Counted from the first letter of the stretch, positions 11,375-22,737 are shown. The stretch is 64,000 nucleotides of DNA from Cherax quadricarinatus (GCF_038502225.1 NC_091341.1:5260525-5324524); one strand, 5' to 3'. Program-made: numbers and translations. Notes: a model not told the origin generated them from the sequence alone.

Positions 11375-12440
11375 CATACTTGCCCCTGGTATGACGTTCT
11401 TACCCCCAGTATAACATTCCTACCCACCGGTATAACATTACTGCCCCTGGTATGACGTTCCTACTCCTAGTATAACATTCCTACTGCTCGTATGACGTTC
11501 CTACCCCCCTGGTAGAACATTCCTACCCTTTGTATGACGTTCCTACCCCAGTTATTGCATTCCTACCCCAGGTATGACGCTCGTACCCCTTGGTATAACT
11601 TTCCTACCCCTCTGGTATGACGTTCCTACCCCTGGTATGACGTTCCTACCCCTGGTATGACGTTCCTACCTCTGGTATGACGTTCTTACCCCCCTGGTAT
11701 GACGTTCTTACCCCCCTGGTATGACGTTCCTACCTCTGGTATGACGTTCTTACCCCCCTGGTATGACGTTCTTACCCCCCTGGTATGACGTTCCTACCCC
11801 TGGTATGACGTTCCTACCCCTGGTATGACGTTCCTACCCCCCGGTATGACATTTCTACCCAGGTATGACATTTCTACCCAGGTATGACATTTCTACCCAG
11901 GTATGACATTCCTACCCCCCGGTATGACATTTCTACCCAGGTATGACGTTCCTACCCCCCGGTATGACGTTCCTACCTCCCGGTATGACGTTCCTACCCC
12001 CCATAATTACATTCCTACCCCTGGTATGACACTATCCCCTAGTATGACTCTTATCCCCAGGTATGACAATCTTACCTTGGCATGACAATTACCCCTGGTT
12101 TTGACACTCCTTCCTCCAGATATGACATTCTTACCCTGGTATGACACGCCTACCCCCGGTATGGCAAGACACTCCTACCTCCCAGTATGACACACCTATC
12201 CCCCGGTATGATACACCTATCCCCCGGTATGATACACCTATCCCCCGTTATGATACACCTATCCCCAGGTATGATACACCTATCTCCAGGTATGACATAC
12301 CTATCCCCAGGTATGACACCTATCCCCAGGTATGCCACACCTATCCCCAGGTATGCCACACCTATCCCCAGGTATGACACACCTATCCCCAGGTATGACA
12401 CACCTATCCCCAGGTTTGATATTCTTACCCCCAGGTATGT
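11375..12440. repeat. About 21-bp minisatellite, roughly 50 copies, graded variants
   Basis: Units of 19-22 bp are built on GGTATGACGTTCCTACCCC. On the left most units carry TGACGT. From about 12180 they change to GGTATGACACACCTATCCCC and GGTATGATACACC. Several 21-bp units in a row open short frames (RYDTPIP and similar), but length changes break them often. Confidence 0.93.
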
Positions 12441-12493
12441 CATGACCCTCGGTATCCCTGCGTGACCTGGTCCTAGGTTTCGAATCAATGTAT

Positions 12494-12546
12494 TAAACCA
12501 AGACAACAGTAACCAAGACAACAGTGACCAAGACAACAGTGACCAA
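12494..12546. repeat. 15-bp triplicate
   Basis: ACCAAGACAACAGT is present three times at a 15-bp step, then decays. Confidence 0.85.
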
Positions 12547-13350
12547 AGTTGCACTACTGTCATTAAGAAAGTTGCCAACATCTTCCTACAAGTTCTGGAA
12601 GTTTGTGCGGGGCGAGATTGATGAAGAGTGGAATGGAAGATGCGAGGAAGTGACGGAGAATTGAAGGGACGTGGCATAAAGGATGCGAATGTAGGACTGT
12701 AAAGGGAAAGTGAATGAAAGTGAGATTAACAATGGAAAGGAAAGAAGGTAAAAGGCGACTGGAAGAAAGGGGAATAAGGGCTGAAACAGAAAGGTGGCGC
12801 AGGACAGAAAGAACCGGGTATGTAAAGGGATACAGGAGACAACAGGGATAAAAAAAAACTTATATAAGAATAGAATGATTAGACAAATGATGAAAGAGGA
12901 GTGCAAAGCAAGACTGATGAGAAGGGATTGGACAAAAGATGGAAAGAAAGAAAGGAGGCGGGAAGTTGCTGATAAATGGTAACAAGGCCAAGAGACAGTG
13001 AACAATAGCATGTGAAAGTTCTGTATGACCAAGCTTGAAGGACTCATTCCCAGCATCCTGAAACAGCTTCGGTAACTTCCAGGAGCCTCTGCGGCGTAGC
13101 TTTATACACCTGAAAACAGTGTTTCCTAATTCGACGACGATGGAGAGTAAAAATTTGAGTGAGTGTGCGCATTTATGCCAATTTTAATAATGTAGTTTGA
13201 TTCCAATTTAAATATATTTGAGTCTACCTCAATAACATGCATATTACGGCAGGATAGTATCCATGTATTCAGATATCCATGTATCCTTGTAGTAATAACT
13301 AGAGAATGTGTCTTAAACTCCAACACTTAAGTGATGGAGTTGCTTAATTT
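12547..13350. other. No gene seen
   Basis: Purine-rich plus strand. One open minus frame (13056 to 12586) is hydrophobic and long only because the other strand is purine-rich. I recognise no domain in it. Confidence 0.5.
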
Positions 13351-13352
13351 AG

Positions 13353-13850
13353 GTGTCCCGTTACTGGGAAAGGTTGAAGTTCCTCGACCTGTACTCTATG
13401 GAACGCAGGCGATTATATACGCTTATATACGCTTATATACACTTAGAAAATCCTAGAAGGATTAGTACCAGATTTGCACACGAAAATCAGTCACTATGAA
13501 TGCAGAAGACTCAGCAGGCGATGCAACATTCCCCCAGTGAAGAGTAGGGGCGCCACTAGCACGATAAAAGACAACACAATAAGTGTGAGGGGCCCAAGAC
13601 TGTTCAACTACCTTCCAGCATACACCAGGAGGATTACCAATAGACCCCTGGGTGTCTTCAAGAAGGCACTGGACAGGCATCTAAAGTCAGTACCTGATCA
13701 GCCAGGCTGTGGTACGTACGTCGGTTTGCTTGCGGTCAACAGCAATAGCCTGGTTGATCAGGCCCTGATCCACCATGAGGCCTGGTCACAGACCGGGCCG
13801 CAGGGAATATACCCTCTTCAGGTATATTCCAGGTATCGCTAGCGAACTCA
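13353..13850 (+). pseudogene. LINE ORF2 C-terminal end plus 3' tail
   Basis: The frame reads YWERLKFLDLYSMERRR, then a decayed stretch (three TATACGCT-like repeats). The rest is open from 13474: SVRGPRLFNYLPAYTRRITN, then GVFKKALDRHLKSVPDQPGC. This is the usual C-terminal end of a CR1/Jockey-type ORF2. The stop is followed by the tail GGCCTGGTCACAGACCGGGC. The tail is shared with the SINE at 13955-14203, which suggests that this LINE type served it. Confidence 0.8.
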
Positions 13851-13960
13851 GCTCACACACTGAAGTCCAGGGGTCGATTTCCCTCTACGGCGGGAACCAG
13901 TAGGACGCGTTTCCTTAAGACTCCTACTGTCCATGTTCACCCATCAGTAAAATGGGTACC
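13838..13960 (+). mobile_element. Decayed tRNA-derived SINE, plus copy
   Basis: A box-B-like GGGGTCGATTTCCC is followed by the same linker as the next copy (GACGCGTTTCCTTAAG..., ATGTTCACCCATCAGTAA, ATGGGTACCTGG). It lies head to head with the minus-strand copy that follows, giving an inverted pair. Confidence 0.65.
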
Positions 13961-14203
13961 TGGAGTTTACCTGGAGAGAGTTCCGGGGGTCAACGCCCCC
14001 CTGTCTGTGACCAGGCCTCCTTAGGTCAGTGTCCCAGGATGCGACCCACACCAGTCGACTAACACCCAGGTACCCATTTTACTGATGGGGAACATAGACA
14101 ACAGGTGGAAAGAAACACGTCCAATGTTTCTACTCTGGCTGGGAATCGAACCCAGGCCCTTCACCGTGTGAAGCAAGAGCGCTAACCACCAGGCCACCAG
14201 AGC
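13955..14203 (-). mobile_element. tRNA-Val-like SINE with LINE-type tail
   Basis: On the minus strand the head reads TGGCCTGGTGGTTAGCGC (A box), then an anticodon-like TTCACAC (CAC, Val) and GGGTTCGATTCCC (B box). A body follows with GTTGTCTATGTTCCCCATCA and GTTAGTCGACTGGTGTGGG. It ends in GGCCTGGTCACAGAC and GGGCGTTGACCCCCGGA, the tail shared with the LINE just upstream. A 35-bp piece of the same body recurs on the plus strand at 14208-14245. Sharing a 3' tail with a LINE is how many SINEs recruit reverse transcriptase. Confidence 0.85.
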
Positions 14204-14245
14204 CCTGGGTGTTAGTCGACTGGTGTGGGTTGCATCCTGGGACCA

Positions 14246-15184
14246 AATTTGCCCGAAATGCTCTGCATAATAAGGGGCTTTCTACATAGCAATACATCAT
14301 TGATATCAGCTATATACCTCGTACATGTACTTGTAGAAATAAACATTATTATAGTAAGTTTGTGTACGGGCAAACTGGTCAATGTTCTATTTTTTAAAAA
14401 GAATCCCAAATCTGTGTAATAACTGGAGGATGCCCTTGTTTTATTTAAGATGACTTCCACCAGATGGAAGTCAAATATATGTTTAGATGATTAGGCGCAA
14501 ATTTAAAACCCAAATGAAATTGTTAAGAAATTTCAAATCGTTGGAATTAGAGCCTTTACTGCCGAATGACTATTCTGATAGACTTCACACTTTGTATTGG
14601 TGAGTTTTAGTAAAAGAAAGTCTGGGTTACGTTTTGTTAATTGGTTTCGGTGAGAATGTTCCTTAAGAAACTCCAACACTTAAGTGGAGGGATATCATAA
14701 TTGGAAGTATTTTTATACTGAATTATGGCTTTGTGTCAGTTTACCAATTTCGTAGAATTTTTTCACATTGAAATTTCATTAAGAGCACAAAATCGAATGT
14801 CTTCTCCTTTGAAGAATGGGGAAAAAAATCAATGGAAAAGAACTACAAAAAGTAAATTGAGAAATATTAAAAAATCGTTTTTAGAAAGTTTTTAATTTTC
14901 ACGAATTAACTGATCCCCTAAAGTCTGTACAACTTGATGGTCCAGTCTTATCCGATCACCTTAAAAAATTTAACCCTTGTCAGATATTGTTACAAAGTGA
15001 AGGTTTGTGGAGCAACCGAGATGTGATGGTGCCATCTGGTCAATTATATACAGACTATTGCTGAAATTGGTTATCCGTAGATAACTTTATGAAGCCTCAG
15101 CTTATCAGCTTCAGAACTTCAAGCCTCGAGTATCATACAAGAAAGTTGTTGGTGTTATGGTATAGTATAATTCTTCATCAGTCC
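14246..15184. other. AT-rich, no gene seen
   Basis: No open frame, repeat or RNA feature that I can support. Confidence 0.5.
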
Positions 15185-15330
15185 CTGTTTTTTGCCTTTA
15201 TGCTGGAGAGCGTTTCTTGATCCAAGGAACTGGATTTATCCTCTCCTTCCTTGAATGAAATATTTCATGCCACAGACGGCATATGATCCCTACTGGTTTA
15301 GCGCTTCTGATTATTAAAATCTTCAACGGC
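15185..15330 (+). mobile_element. Decayed SINE of the AAGGTTCCTTGATG family
   Basis: It keeps GCTGGAGAGCGTTTCTTGAT, AGGAACTGGAT and GGTTTAGCGCTTCTGATTAT in the family order, but the middle is eroded. Confidence 0.6.
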
Positions 15331-15450
15331 CGAGTCATCTAATACAATGGAAGAAACACTGATTAATTTTAGGCTGTACAGGTGAAAATTTTCTTGGATT
15401 CTATGCAGTAACTGGAGAATGTTTCTTCTGGCTGGCTTTAAACTTTTAAT

Positions 15451-15629
15451 GCTGATGTGTTTTCATTAAATTAAGTTTGGCCTTCGCCTCTTAGATTTTT
15501 TTTTTTTTTTTTTTTTTAGATTTTGCCACCGAAGTGGCTAGTTTATTGTGCACCCCATATCCATCCTGTGGACGGTAGCGCGAGAGCTGATATGTTTTCA
15601 TTAAATTAAGTTTGGCCTTCGCCTCTTAG
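15451..15629 (-). mobile_element. Retroposed fragment between 44-bp direct repeats
   Basis: A 44-bp stretch beginning GCTGATGTGTTTTCATTAAA at 15451 recurs at 15586 with one difference. Between them are 91 bp: a run of about 22 T, then a body with CCACCGAAGTGGC, CACCCCATATCCATCCTGTG and GACGGTAGCGC. Read on the minus strand this is a short body with a poly(A) tail. The body recurs near 48105. A 44-bp duplication is far longer than usual for a LINE-made insertion. Confidence 0.75.
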
Positions 15630-16871
15630 TAACTTTAAGGTACCAAATTTATTAATCAAATTGGTATCTCTGCAATAACCTTAAAACATTCGTTTTGATC
15701 AGAAATATGTCACTGTTTGATTTTACAGGGTTGTCTTAGTTTAAATCTCCATAATCTGATGTGCACATAACATCTATGCGCCTTTATGAGCACTGTAAAA
15801 TGAATGTTATGTATATAAAGTCTAAATAAAACTTAACTTACATGCATACTTAAACCTTAAGTGCTTGCCAGTCTTACCCAGAGGAGAGTTTGGATTAATA
15901 TTGGTCTGTGTAGGTCCCAATATACCACTTTTTATAATAAAGGTAACACTGGTTATAAATGACCATAATTTTTAAAGGGGTGGACCGGTAAGCCAGCGGA
16001 AGGCCTCGGTCAGATGACCAAAAGCTCCAAAGGCGGGTCATCATCTGACTAAGACCCGCGTCAGGAAAATTTTGTCCTGTTTCCTGACGAACCTTACCTA
16101 ACCTAACCACTTTTTATCGAAGCTGGGAAAGTTGAAATACTGGTTTTCCTGCGGTAAATTCTGACTACGATTCTCCGATTGATTTCAACTTTCAATGCTT
16201 TTAACTTGATAATGCAGATTCTGAGCGGCTTCAAACTCAAGTGCTGGTGTATTTTAGGATATTAGTGTGAGAACACAAGAATGCCTCTTCAGATTGGCTT
16301 CAAAGCTGGTGCTTCTTAATATAATGTATGAATTAGTTATGGGATGTGTATATCCTAGTTTTCCATAGTTATTGAGGAAATTGAGACTGGGGGGGGGGGC
16401 TGGGGTTATGCAATACTGGACGACCTTCTATAATCGCGCAACAGCGGATATCTGATTATACATGACAACGCAGCCTGTTGTTTATCGTTTCGTAAACTAG
16501 GAATTATATAATCTACCAAAGTTACGGTGCTCAAGCTTATACAGTGATCCTACTTACAGTGATCCAACTAACGGTGAACTAATGTGAGGGGCTCCAATTT
16601 ACGGTGATTCAGCTTAGTGATCCAACTTACGAACAAGATCCAAAACACACAATTTGAAAAATAATTATTTTACCAATGTAAATCTACAGATACAAACATT
16701 TGTGACACACAACAATCCCTTAAACAATCATTTAAAAAGAGGTCAACAGTATAATTAAGGGATACCAATGATTTGTGCTTAGGTTGGAACACGGGGGAAA
16801 AAAAAAAGCATCGTACGTTTTTATTCTGAATGGATCGAAGTGATGTACTGACGTCAAACTGTGGATGATAA
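15630..16871. other. Non-genic, one small repeat-like block
   Basis: Mostly AT-rich. At 15965-16112 there is a GC-richer block with GGTGGACCGGTAAGCCAGCG, a small hairpin (GTCAGGAAA...TTTCCTGAC) and CCTTACCTAACCTAACC, which is TTAGG-like on the minus strand. I suspect an interspersed repeat. There is a run of nine to ten G near 16389. Confidence 0.45.
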
Positions 16872-16955
16872 AGATCAGAAGCTGTAACTAGAATCTTTAT
16901 TTAACACGACGTTTCGCCCACCCAGTAGGCATTTTCAAGTACGATAGGTTATACA
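16872..16955 (-). mobile_element. Hammerhead-family fragment
   Basis: On the minus strand: TACTTGAAAATGCCTAC, loop TGG, GTGGGC, GAAACGTCGTG, then AATAAAGATTCTAG. Stem II is GCCTAC/GTGGGC with one G-U pair. CUGANGA is lost. It is flanked by unrelated DNA and no duplication is seen. Confidence 0.6.
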
Positions 16956-17119
16956 GCCGGCTGGTTAGGAATCATGACCAACAAACTGAGGATCTGGTAA
17001 GCAACGAGCTTCGGATTTTTTACCAGCAAGTTTTCTGACCACTGACAGTCCGGAGAGTGGAGAGTTGCAACTGAATACCCACGGTTCGAATCTCTCTCTA
17101 CTCTTTCATGAGAAAGTTA

Positions 17120-17345
17120 CACCTGTTTAGTAAAGCCCTTGATAACTGATACCAAAAAGTGTTTTGAAAAAGACACGTTAGTAAAACAAAGTCAGTACCT
17201 TCTCTCTCTCACTTCACTGTTTCGGTCTATATGTCTTGTTACTCTTGACCTTGTATGTTAGAGGTGATCAAGGTACGACGATCGAAACGTTTCCTAATGA
17301 ATGCGTTCTGGTGTTTCCTCACATGTCTTTTTAAACTACACTTAT
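17120..17345 (+). mobile_element. Hammerhead-family copy, diverged
   Basis: A left part with TGATACCAAAAAGTG and AAAAGACACGTTAG resembles the family leader. The right part reads GAGGTGATCAAGGTACGACG, ATCGAAACGTTTCCTAATGA and ends near ACATGTCTTTTTAAAC. The core keeps TGAUCA-A and GAAAC-GUUU, with AGG/CCU able to pair as stem I. Stem II is weak. Confidence 0.5.
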
Positions 17346-17978
17346 TTACCTCTTAGCTTACTAGAATAGAGTTCTAGCAGAAGCAACAACAGTAATCCAA
17401 ACATGTGAAATGGGAGGCAGGTGAGGGTCGCCTATACAGTCTCCTCATGCCAAAGAAAAGATAGGTATTCGATTTCGTCTTTTTGAAGCGTGTGTCATTT
17501 TTTTATATTTTTTCATCCATGGGGTGAAGGAAGTGTATCTGTGCGAGTCATGTCAGTGATGCAGGAGCATGCAAAACCCATTTGCAACGCTCCAAACTCA
17601 CAACGCACACGACACTTTTCCTCTCTAGGACGTTAAACCCATGAGAGCAATCTCTCTCACTCTCTCCTCCCTCTAATAAATAAAACTTTTTAAATTAAAA
17701 GTAAAAAAAAAACTTAAAAATGAGAATTCCAGGTAGGAATTTCCAATAATTATTTTTCTGTTGCAGAGATTCAATGGAGTTTCCGGAATGTCTAAATCGC
17801 CGAGTAAAAATGATACTCAAATTTTGCTTTACAAAACATTTTATCAGTTACGGTAGTTCCTCAGTGTCATCAATACTGCTTATTTTATTTCCTTATTACG
17901 GTTATATGATCGTCAGATTATATTTCAAATATATATACGAGTAAACAATAAATGCTGGTCTGAAAATTAATATATAAT
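17346..17978. other. No gene seen
   Basis: Mixed-composition DNA with short CT-rich and A-rich runs only. Confidence 0.5.
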
Positions 17979-18334
17979 GTGCCGAATAGGTAAAACTTGC
18001 TATTTTGGCTTAAATAGCAACGCTCTTCTTGCCGAATAAGGCAGGCGAAAATTTGTGTATGTAATAACTCAATACTTTCGCAGAAATCATTCTGAACTTA
18101 ACGAAAAAAAATATATTTCATTGTGTTTATTTTTAAATTAATATAAACTTATCTTAAATACATTTAGTTGGACTAGGTTAAATTAAATTGCGCTTCTTAT
18201 AATAAGGTTAGGTAAGTTTTCTAAGGTTCTTTTGGTACAAAATTATTAATTTTTACATTAACATCAATGAAAAAAATATATATATCTTTAAATATACAAG
18301 ATAAAATTTTAGAAAGGACTTAATTTTAAACGAG
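17979..18334 (+). mobile_element. MITE, 3'-truncated copy
   Basis: It starts with the terminal repeat GTGCCGAATAGGTAAAA and follows the complete copy at 23762-24111 down to AAGGACTTAATTTTAAACGA. The right terminal repeat is absent. It differs from the complete copy by keeping TTGCTATTTTGGCTTAAAT near the left end. Confidence 0.8.
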
Positions 18335-18556
18335 ATTGGTGGGTCATGGGTGAAGTATGCCCAGCAGGTTCAGATATGCCATGAACGCTGTTAAAGAAAA
18401 CATTAGTTATCAACATTGTGCTAAATGTTGATAACTAAGCATCTAAAGTGTTAGATTATTTCAACTGAAGCTACACAAATGATTCATCGTCATTATTCAG
18501 TAATTTACAAGTTGCCCCATAAATATATAGAAAGATTCCCATGATTTTAAAACAAT

Positions 18557-18643
18557 ATACTGTAATAAAGATATCACCCCAAGCAATAAGTATCCAGCTA
18601 TCAGCGATATTTATGAATTTGTACAAAACGAACCAAGATAAAC
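18557..18643 (+). repeat. Left arm of an 87-bp inverted repeat
   Basis: The stretch from ATACTGTAATAAAG to AACCAAGATAAAC is nearly the reverse complement of 19831-19917. The arms are 1.19 kb apart and enclose a decayed LINE RT and two smaller foldbacks. Confidence 0.8.
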
Positions 18644-18649
18644 TCGACC

Positions 18650-19365
18650 AAAACTACCGGATTTAACACTCCACCAAATTCGGTAATGACGGGGCTTCAG
18701 AACTGAAAGTACCTGTAACTCGTATAATAAATTTATGCATCACCTCTAGCACCTTGTCAGAGGTGATGAACGCTGCCACACCAGGTATTTAGAAGAAAAA
18801 TGGTTGATCGAATGTCAGTCAGTTACTGTAAACCTGTAAATATACGCAGCGTCATGTCCAAAATCTTATAGAAAGCAGTATATAGTATAGTAATTATCCC
18901 CCACAACTACCAGTCAGATTTCAGGGAACCTCGTTCAATGGATGCCTTTTAATTAGCCTGATAAGAAGTTAAATGTCAATAGGGAATTTCACAAGCTTAG
19001 TAACTTAAAAGCAACGAAAGGTATTTGATACAGTGAAGAAAAGCAAATTATGCTAGAAACTGCAAGCTGATGGCACAGACTCTGTAAACTGGTTGATCAC
19101 AAATCTAAAGAGAAAAATTGTCATGGTCAGTAACACAAAATGAGAACCACAGCAGAAAACAGTTCCATAATGATGTAGCTGAAGTACTGTCACTAAAACT
19201 AGTCTAGTAGTAAATAGTTAACTGTGTCTAGACTTGGGAAAAACAGAAGCTATTCACTTCGGGTCAAAAGATAAAAAAGTGAAAAATGTAAATAGTTTTA
19301 ATGTACTGCTTAACGAGGACTTCGTTTCAACAGTGGAAAGGACACACTAGTATACTGCTGAGCTA
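18650..19365 (+). pseudogene. Decayed LINE reverse transcriptase
   Basis: Across several frames I read ITSSTLSE, VMSKILEKA-like text, YQSDFREPRSMDAF, FDTVKKSKLC, LQADGTDSVNWLITNLKRK and LGKTEAIHFGSKD. These follow the order of RT motifs in a LINE (KILEKA, QSGFR-RS, the KAFDTV equivalent, VNWL-NLKRK, then KTE). No block exceeds about 60 residues in one frame. It lies inside the 87-bp inverted repeat. Confidence 0.6.
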
Positions 19366-19390
19366 TTTATCTACAGCCAAGGATGTTATG

Positions 19391-19443
19391 GGAAACGTTT
19401 CGCCACGAGTGATTTCCTGAATCACTCGTGGCGAAACGTTTCC
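19391..19443. repeat. Perfect 23-bp-arm hairpin with the GAAACGTTTC core
   Basis: GGAAACGTTTCGCCACGAGT and its reverse complement flank a 7-nt loop (TTCCTGA). The right arm has GTGGCGAAACGTTTCC, as in the hammerhead foldbacks, but there is no CUGANGA. Confidence 0.85.
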
Positions 19444-19797
19444 GTTAATGTCGTGAAACGAACACTAGTGTTTCCAGTTTGTCGGCATTATTTACAACCA
19501 TCTCAACACTAAGTGACAATAAGATTAGATATTTACACCCAACCATGTTCAAAACAAGTACCCAGACTATCTTGCTACAAATTTTGTCAAGGTAAAAACC
19601 AAAGCCAGAATAGTATTATGGAAAGCGAACACAATTTCATAACGTCCTGACCGTTTTAAGGCAAGTATTAGTACACAACAGTTTAAGAATAGTCAAATAA
19701 TATCCACTGAATAAACCTGCAGAGGAAACAGATAATGATTCCTTGTAATGTTAATAATGTTACTTATTGATTATGATCTGATATGTTCATTGTTGTA

Positions 19798-19831
19798 CAA
19801 TTGACGGCATACATATGTATGCCGTCAATTG
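19798..19831. repeat. Perfect 34-bp palindrome
   Basis: CAATTGACGGCATACAT is followed directly by its reverse complement with no loop. It sits at the inner edge of the 87-bp right inverted arm (19831-19917). Confidence 0.95.
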
Positions 19832-19917
19832 TTTATCTTGGTTCGTTTTGTACAAATTCATAAATATCACTGATAGCTGGATACATATTGCTTGGGGTGG
19901 TACATTTATTACAGTAT
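19831..19917 (-). repeat. Right arm of the 87-bp inverted repeat
   Basis: Reverse complement of 18557-18643 with a handful of differences. It starts GTTTATCTTGGTTCGTTTTG. Confidence 0.8.
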
Positions 19918-20159
19918 TTTGCCATCTATGTGAATTAAAAGTGACCCCAATAGAAATAAGTCCGTTTAAACATAAGGATATTTTCTTAAGCTCATAGCAT
20001 CAGTATGCTCTCAAGACCATTATAATATTATACGTATGTTATACACTCAAAGCCCCATATAATATCTTACTAACCTTCAAGTAATTCTTATTAGCCTCGA
20101 CGAGCCACGCTTGAGCAACCAATCTACGAATCCTAATTTGAAGAATTCGTCCCGGATTT

Positions 20160-20345
20160 ATACACAAATAACCCACACATAGAAGGAACTTACGACGACG
20201 CTTCGGTCCGATTTGGACGATTTACAAAGTCCCACTAACAATGGACCATTTACAATGTCACGCTAACAGACTTTGTAAATGGTCCAAGTCGGACCAAAAC
20301 GCCGTCGTAAGCTCCTCTCTCCTATGTGTGGGTTATTTGTGTATT
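20160..20345. mobile_element. Foldback of the second (GGTCCAAGTCGGACC) family
   Basis: A left arm starting ATACACAAATAACCCACACA pairs with a right arm ending GGGTTATTTGTGTAT. Near the right arm is GGTCCAAGTCGGACC followed by AAAACGCCGTCGTAAGC. The copy at 45318-45424 has GGACCGAAACGTCGTCGTAA at this place, so the stem plus GAAAC layout resembles the hammerhead family. The arms are imperfect, so this copy is older than the one at 45.3 kb. Confidence 0.75.
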
Positions 20346-20670
20346 GTTCCCGGACTGTTGCTCTCTTGATCAAGGAGGGAGGGTACGAGGTGATGCAAAT
20401 TCTCAGTGTCCTTATATTAAAAGACTGAAAACCTGTCTTTTCTTAACACTGGATAAGCAGTGACTAAATACAGTTTGTTGGCTTCTTATACGGAGTAATT
20501 TTTAACACATACACAGCGATGTATAATGGAAATATAAAATTAGAACAAACCTTAATATTCGTCTTTAATTAAACACTATACATAATGTCCATCCTTAAAA
20601 GCGAAGCACTTTGGGGCAAGTTAAAGGTCAAATTCTAGCCAGACAAAATTTCATAAAAATCCCCCCCACC

Positions 20671-20711
<41 letters not shown>

Positions 20712-22737
20712 TATATATTAGGTGGAAGGGTAATCTTAACTCCCCCTTCTTTCCTCTAATCCTCCCTTCACCTTTCCCATTTTCCTCTCATTCCATTCTT
20801 TATCAAACAAATGACCATTATTCATATTTGCAGAACTCCTGTCCCAACAGACTAGTATTCCCTGTTCAAAGAAGCAGCCAGCCTTTGTTTCTCCAATATA
20901 ACTCTCGTTATTGATCAAGATATCACGCAAGACTCAAGAATTTGAAATTGACACAAAGTTATCAACACAAACATCAGGAGTCTTTACCAGGAGTCCAGGT
21001 TAGTGTGTGAAGGAAATTTTGCGTCACTGCCCTCTTTAAAGACTTTCAAAATCCATTTAAGTAGCTCTTTGGCGATTTATTTTTATCGTAGATACAAAGG
21101 ATATCATGGATTAAAACGTCACCAAGTCCATCTGGACAGATTTCTTGACCATACCGAGGCTATGGACGAAAGAGTTCCAAAGAAAAAAATTCTACTCCTC
21201 TCCGAGTAAACACAAAATGATTACAAGAACTCATGATGGCACTTTAGACGAATTCTTCAAACACGAAAATTAGCCAAGGAGCTAAGGAACTAACACAGCC
21301 CTTCTTAACCTTGAGAAAAAAATTCACCTTGAGCATCATTCCACAGACTGACGCAGCCATATTAGATAGAAACATAATTGTTCAAAGCTGGTCTCTAGCA
21401 CGTACAGTAAGTTACAGGATTACTTCAATTTTGTATTGGAAATTTGTTATGAAATAATTTCAAATATTGAAAGGTGAATATTTTATGGGATGCTCATAAT
21501 GTACACAGTTTGAAGTCAACAATGAGCAATAATGGTAACAGTACAAGGAAGAAAGCGCATTCATTACGTACTTTAGAAAACTGCCAGATTTCTACGTGAG
21601 AAGAGGACAAAACCTAATTATTCAGTATCATATCTACACAACTCATGTTACTGCAATATGAAAAAGATTGACTTTGACTTAAGTTCACCATGCAACCACA
21701 CGGAAGCGGACGCCATAGTGTCTCAGGCGGCAAATGTACAACAACTTGGGTACGAACGATCATATATCCGATAGTTCATACTCATGTTGCTGTGATTGAC
21801 ATTTCCTACATGTTTGTACCTCGAAACTGTCAAATTTTATTAGCTTTATTGAGTAGGCAAACTCGTTTGATGTATTCCTGCTCATATCACAATCCAAGGA
21901 AATTAAGACCTTTGTCAATATCTCCAAAGGTTGTGAGAATTTATACTTTACTGCAAATAAGACATTGTGAAACACTTGGAATGAATTAACAAGTGGCAAA
22001 TTGCTTTCTAATCCTACTAGAAGCATCAAAACATGTATCAAAGGCAGCTATGAGATTTTGGAAAAATTATATTGTACTTCGGAATGATTAAATCCCGAAC
22101 GCTGGAAAACAATGCACCAACACAAGCAACACTCGGACAGCTTGGTAGGCATCACGCGTGCAGCTGCGTTGGCTTCCAGGCTGGAAATGTGCGGATAAAG
22201 GCCCTATGGAAATAACCTGCTTTCCCCTGTCCGGCAAACTGGGAATGTGAAAACGTTGATGAGAATGGATGGCGCCTGGCATGAATCAATCTCCAGGAAG
22301 CTCAAGAAATCTGCTGCAACTTTTACACTGCAGCGGTGCAAAATTTTTTTTTTTACCGTCAGTGCAAAATTTTCAAAACTATTTTCAATTGTACTGCCTT
22401 TTGCTTTTGTGGTGCGGATTGGTTTAATTACGAAGATGAATATTTTCCAGTATTCAGCAGTTTTTATTTTCCAGCCAGTTATATCCAGCAGTTTGATATA
22501 TAAATGTTGTATCTTATGGTATAAACTGAATTTTGCAAACAGTGTGGTTTTATCTTGAATACAAATATGTAGTGATATTTACTTTACTAGTTACACATCT
22601 GTATTCCAGCAATATTAATCGTCGCTAAAATTGGGATGGTAAAATGCATATTAACTAGTTCCCAAATATGGTTTTTGAAGGAGAGAGTTTAGTGTTGTTC
22701 ATCTGTGGCAATCACTAAGTAAACTTGTGGCATATTA
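20346..22737. other. AT-rich, no gene seen
   Basis: There is a poly(T) run near 20679-20704. Open stretches at 21690-21989 and 22247-22558 are short, have no recognisable domain and lie in AT-rich DNA. I do not call them genes. Confidence 0.5.

Noticed and set aside
12586..13056. Membrane protein on the minus strand (156 codons)
   Set aside because: The hydrophobicity follows from a purine-rich plus strand; no domain or gene context.
13955..14203. Working tRNA-Val gene
   Set aside because: The tRNA-like head continues into a SINE body and LINE-type tail; the cloverleaf is imperfect.
21690..22558. Host gene from two 100-codon open stretches
   Set aside because: AT-rich DNA, no domain, no codon bias I can argue for, and overlapping open frames on the other strand.
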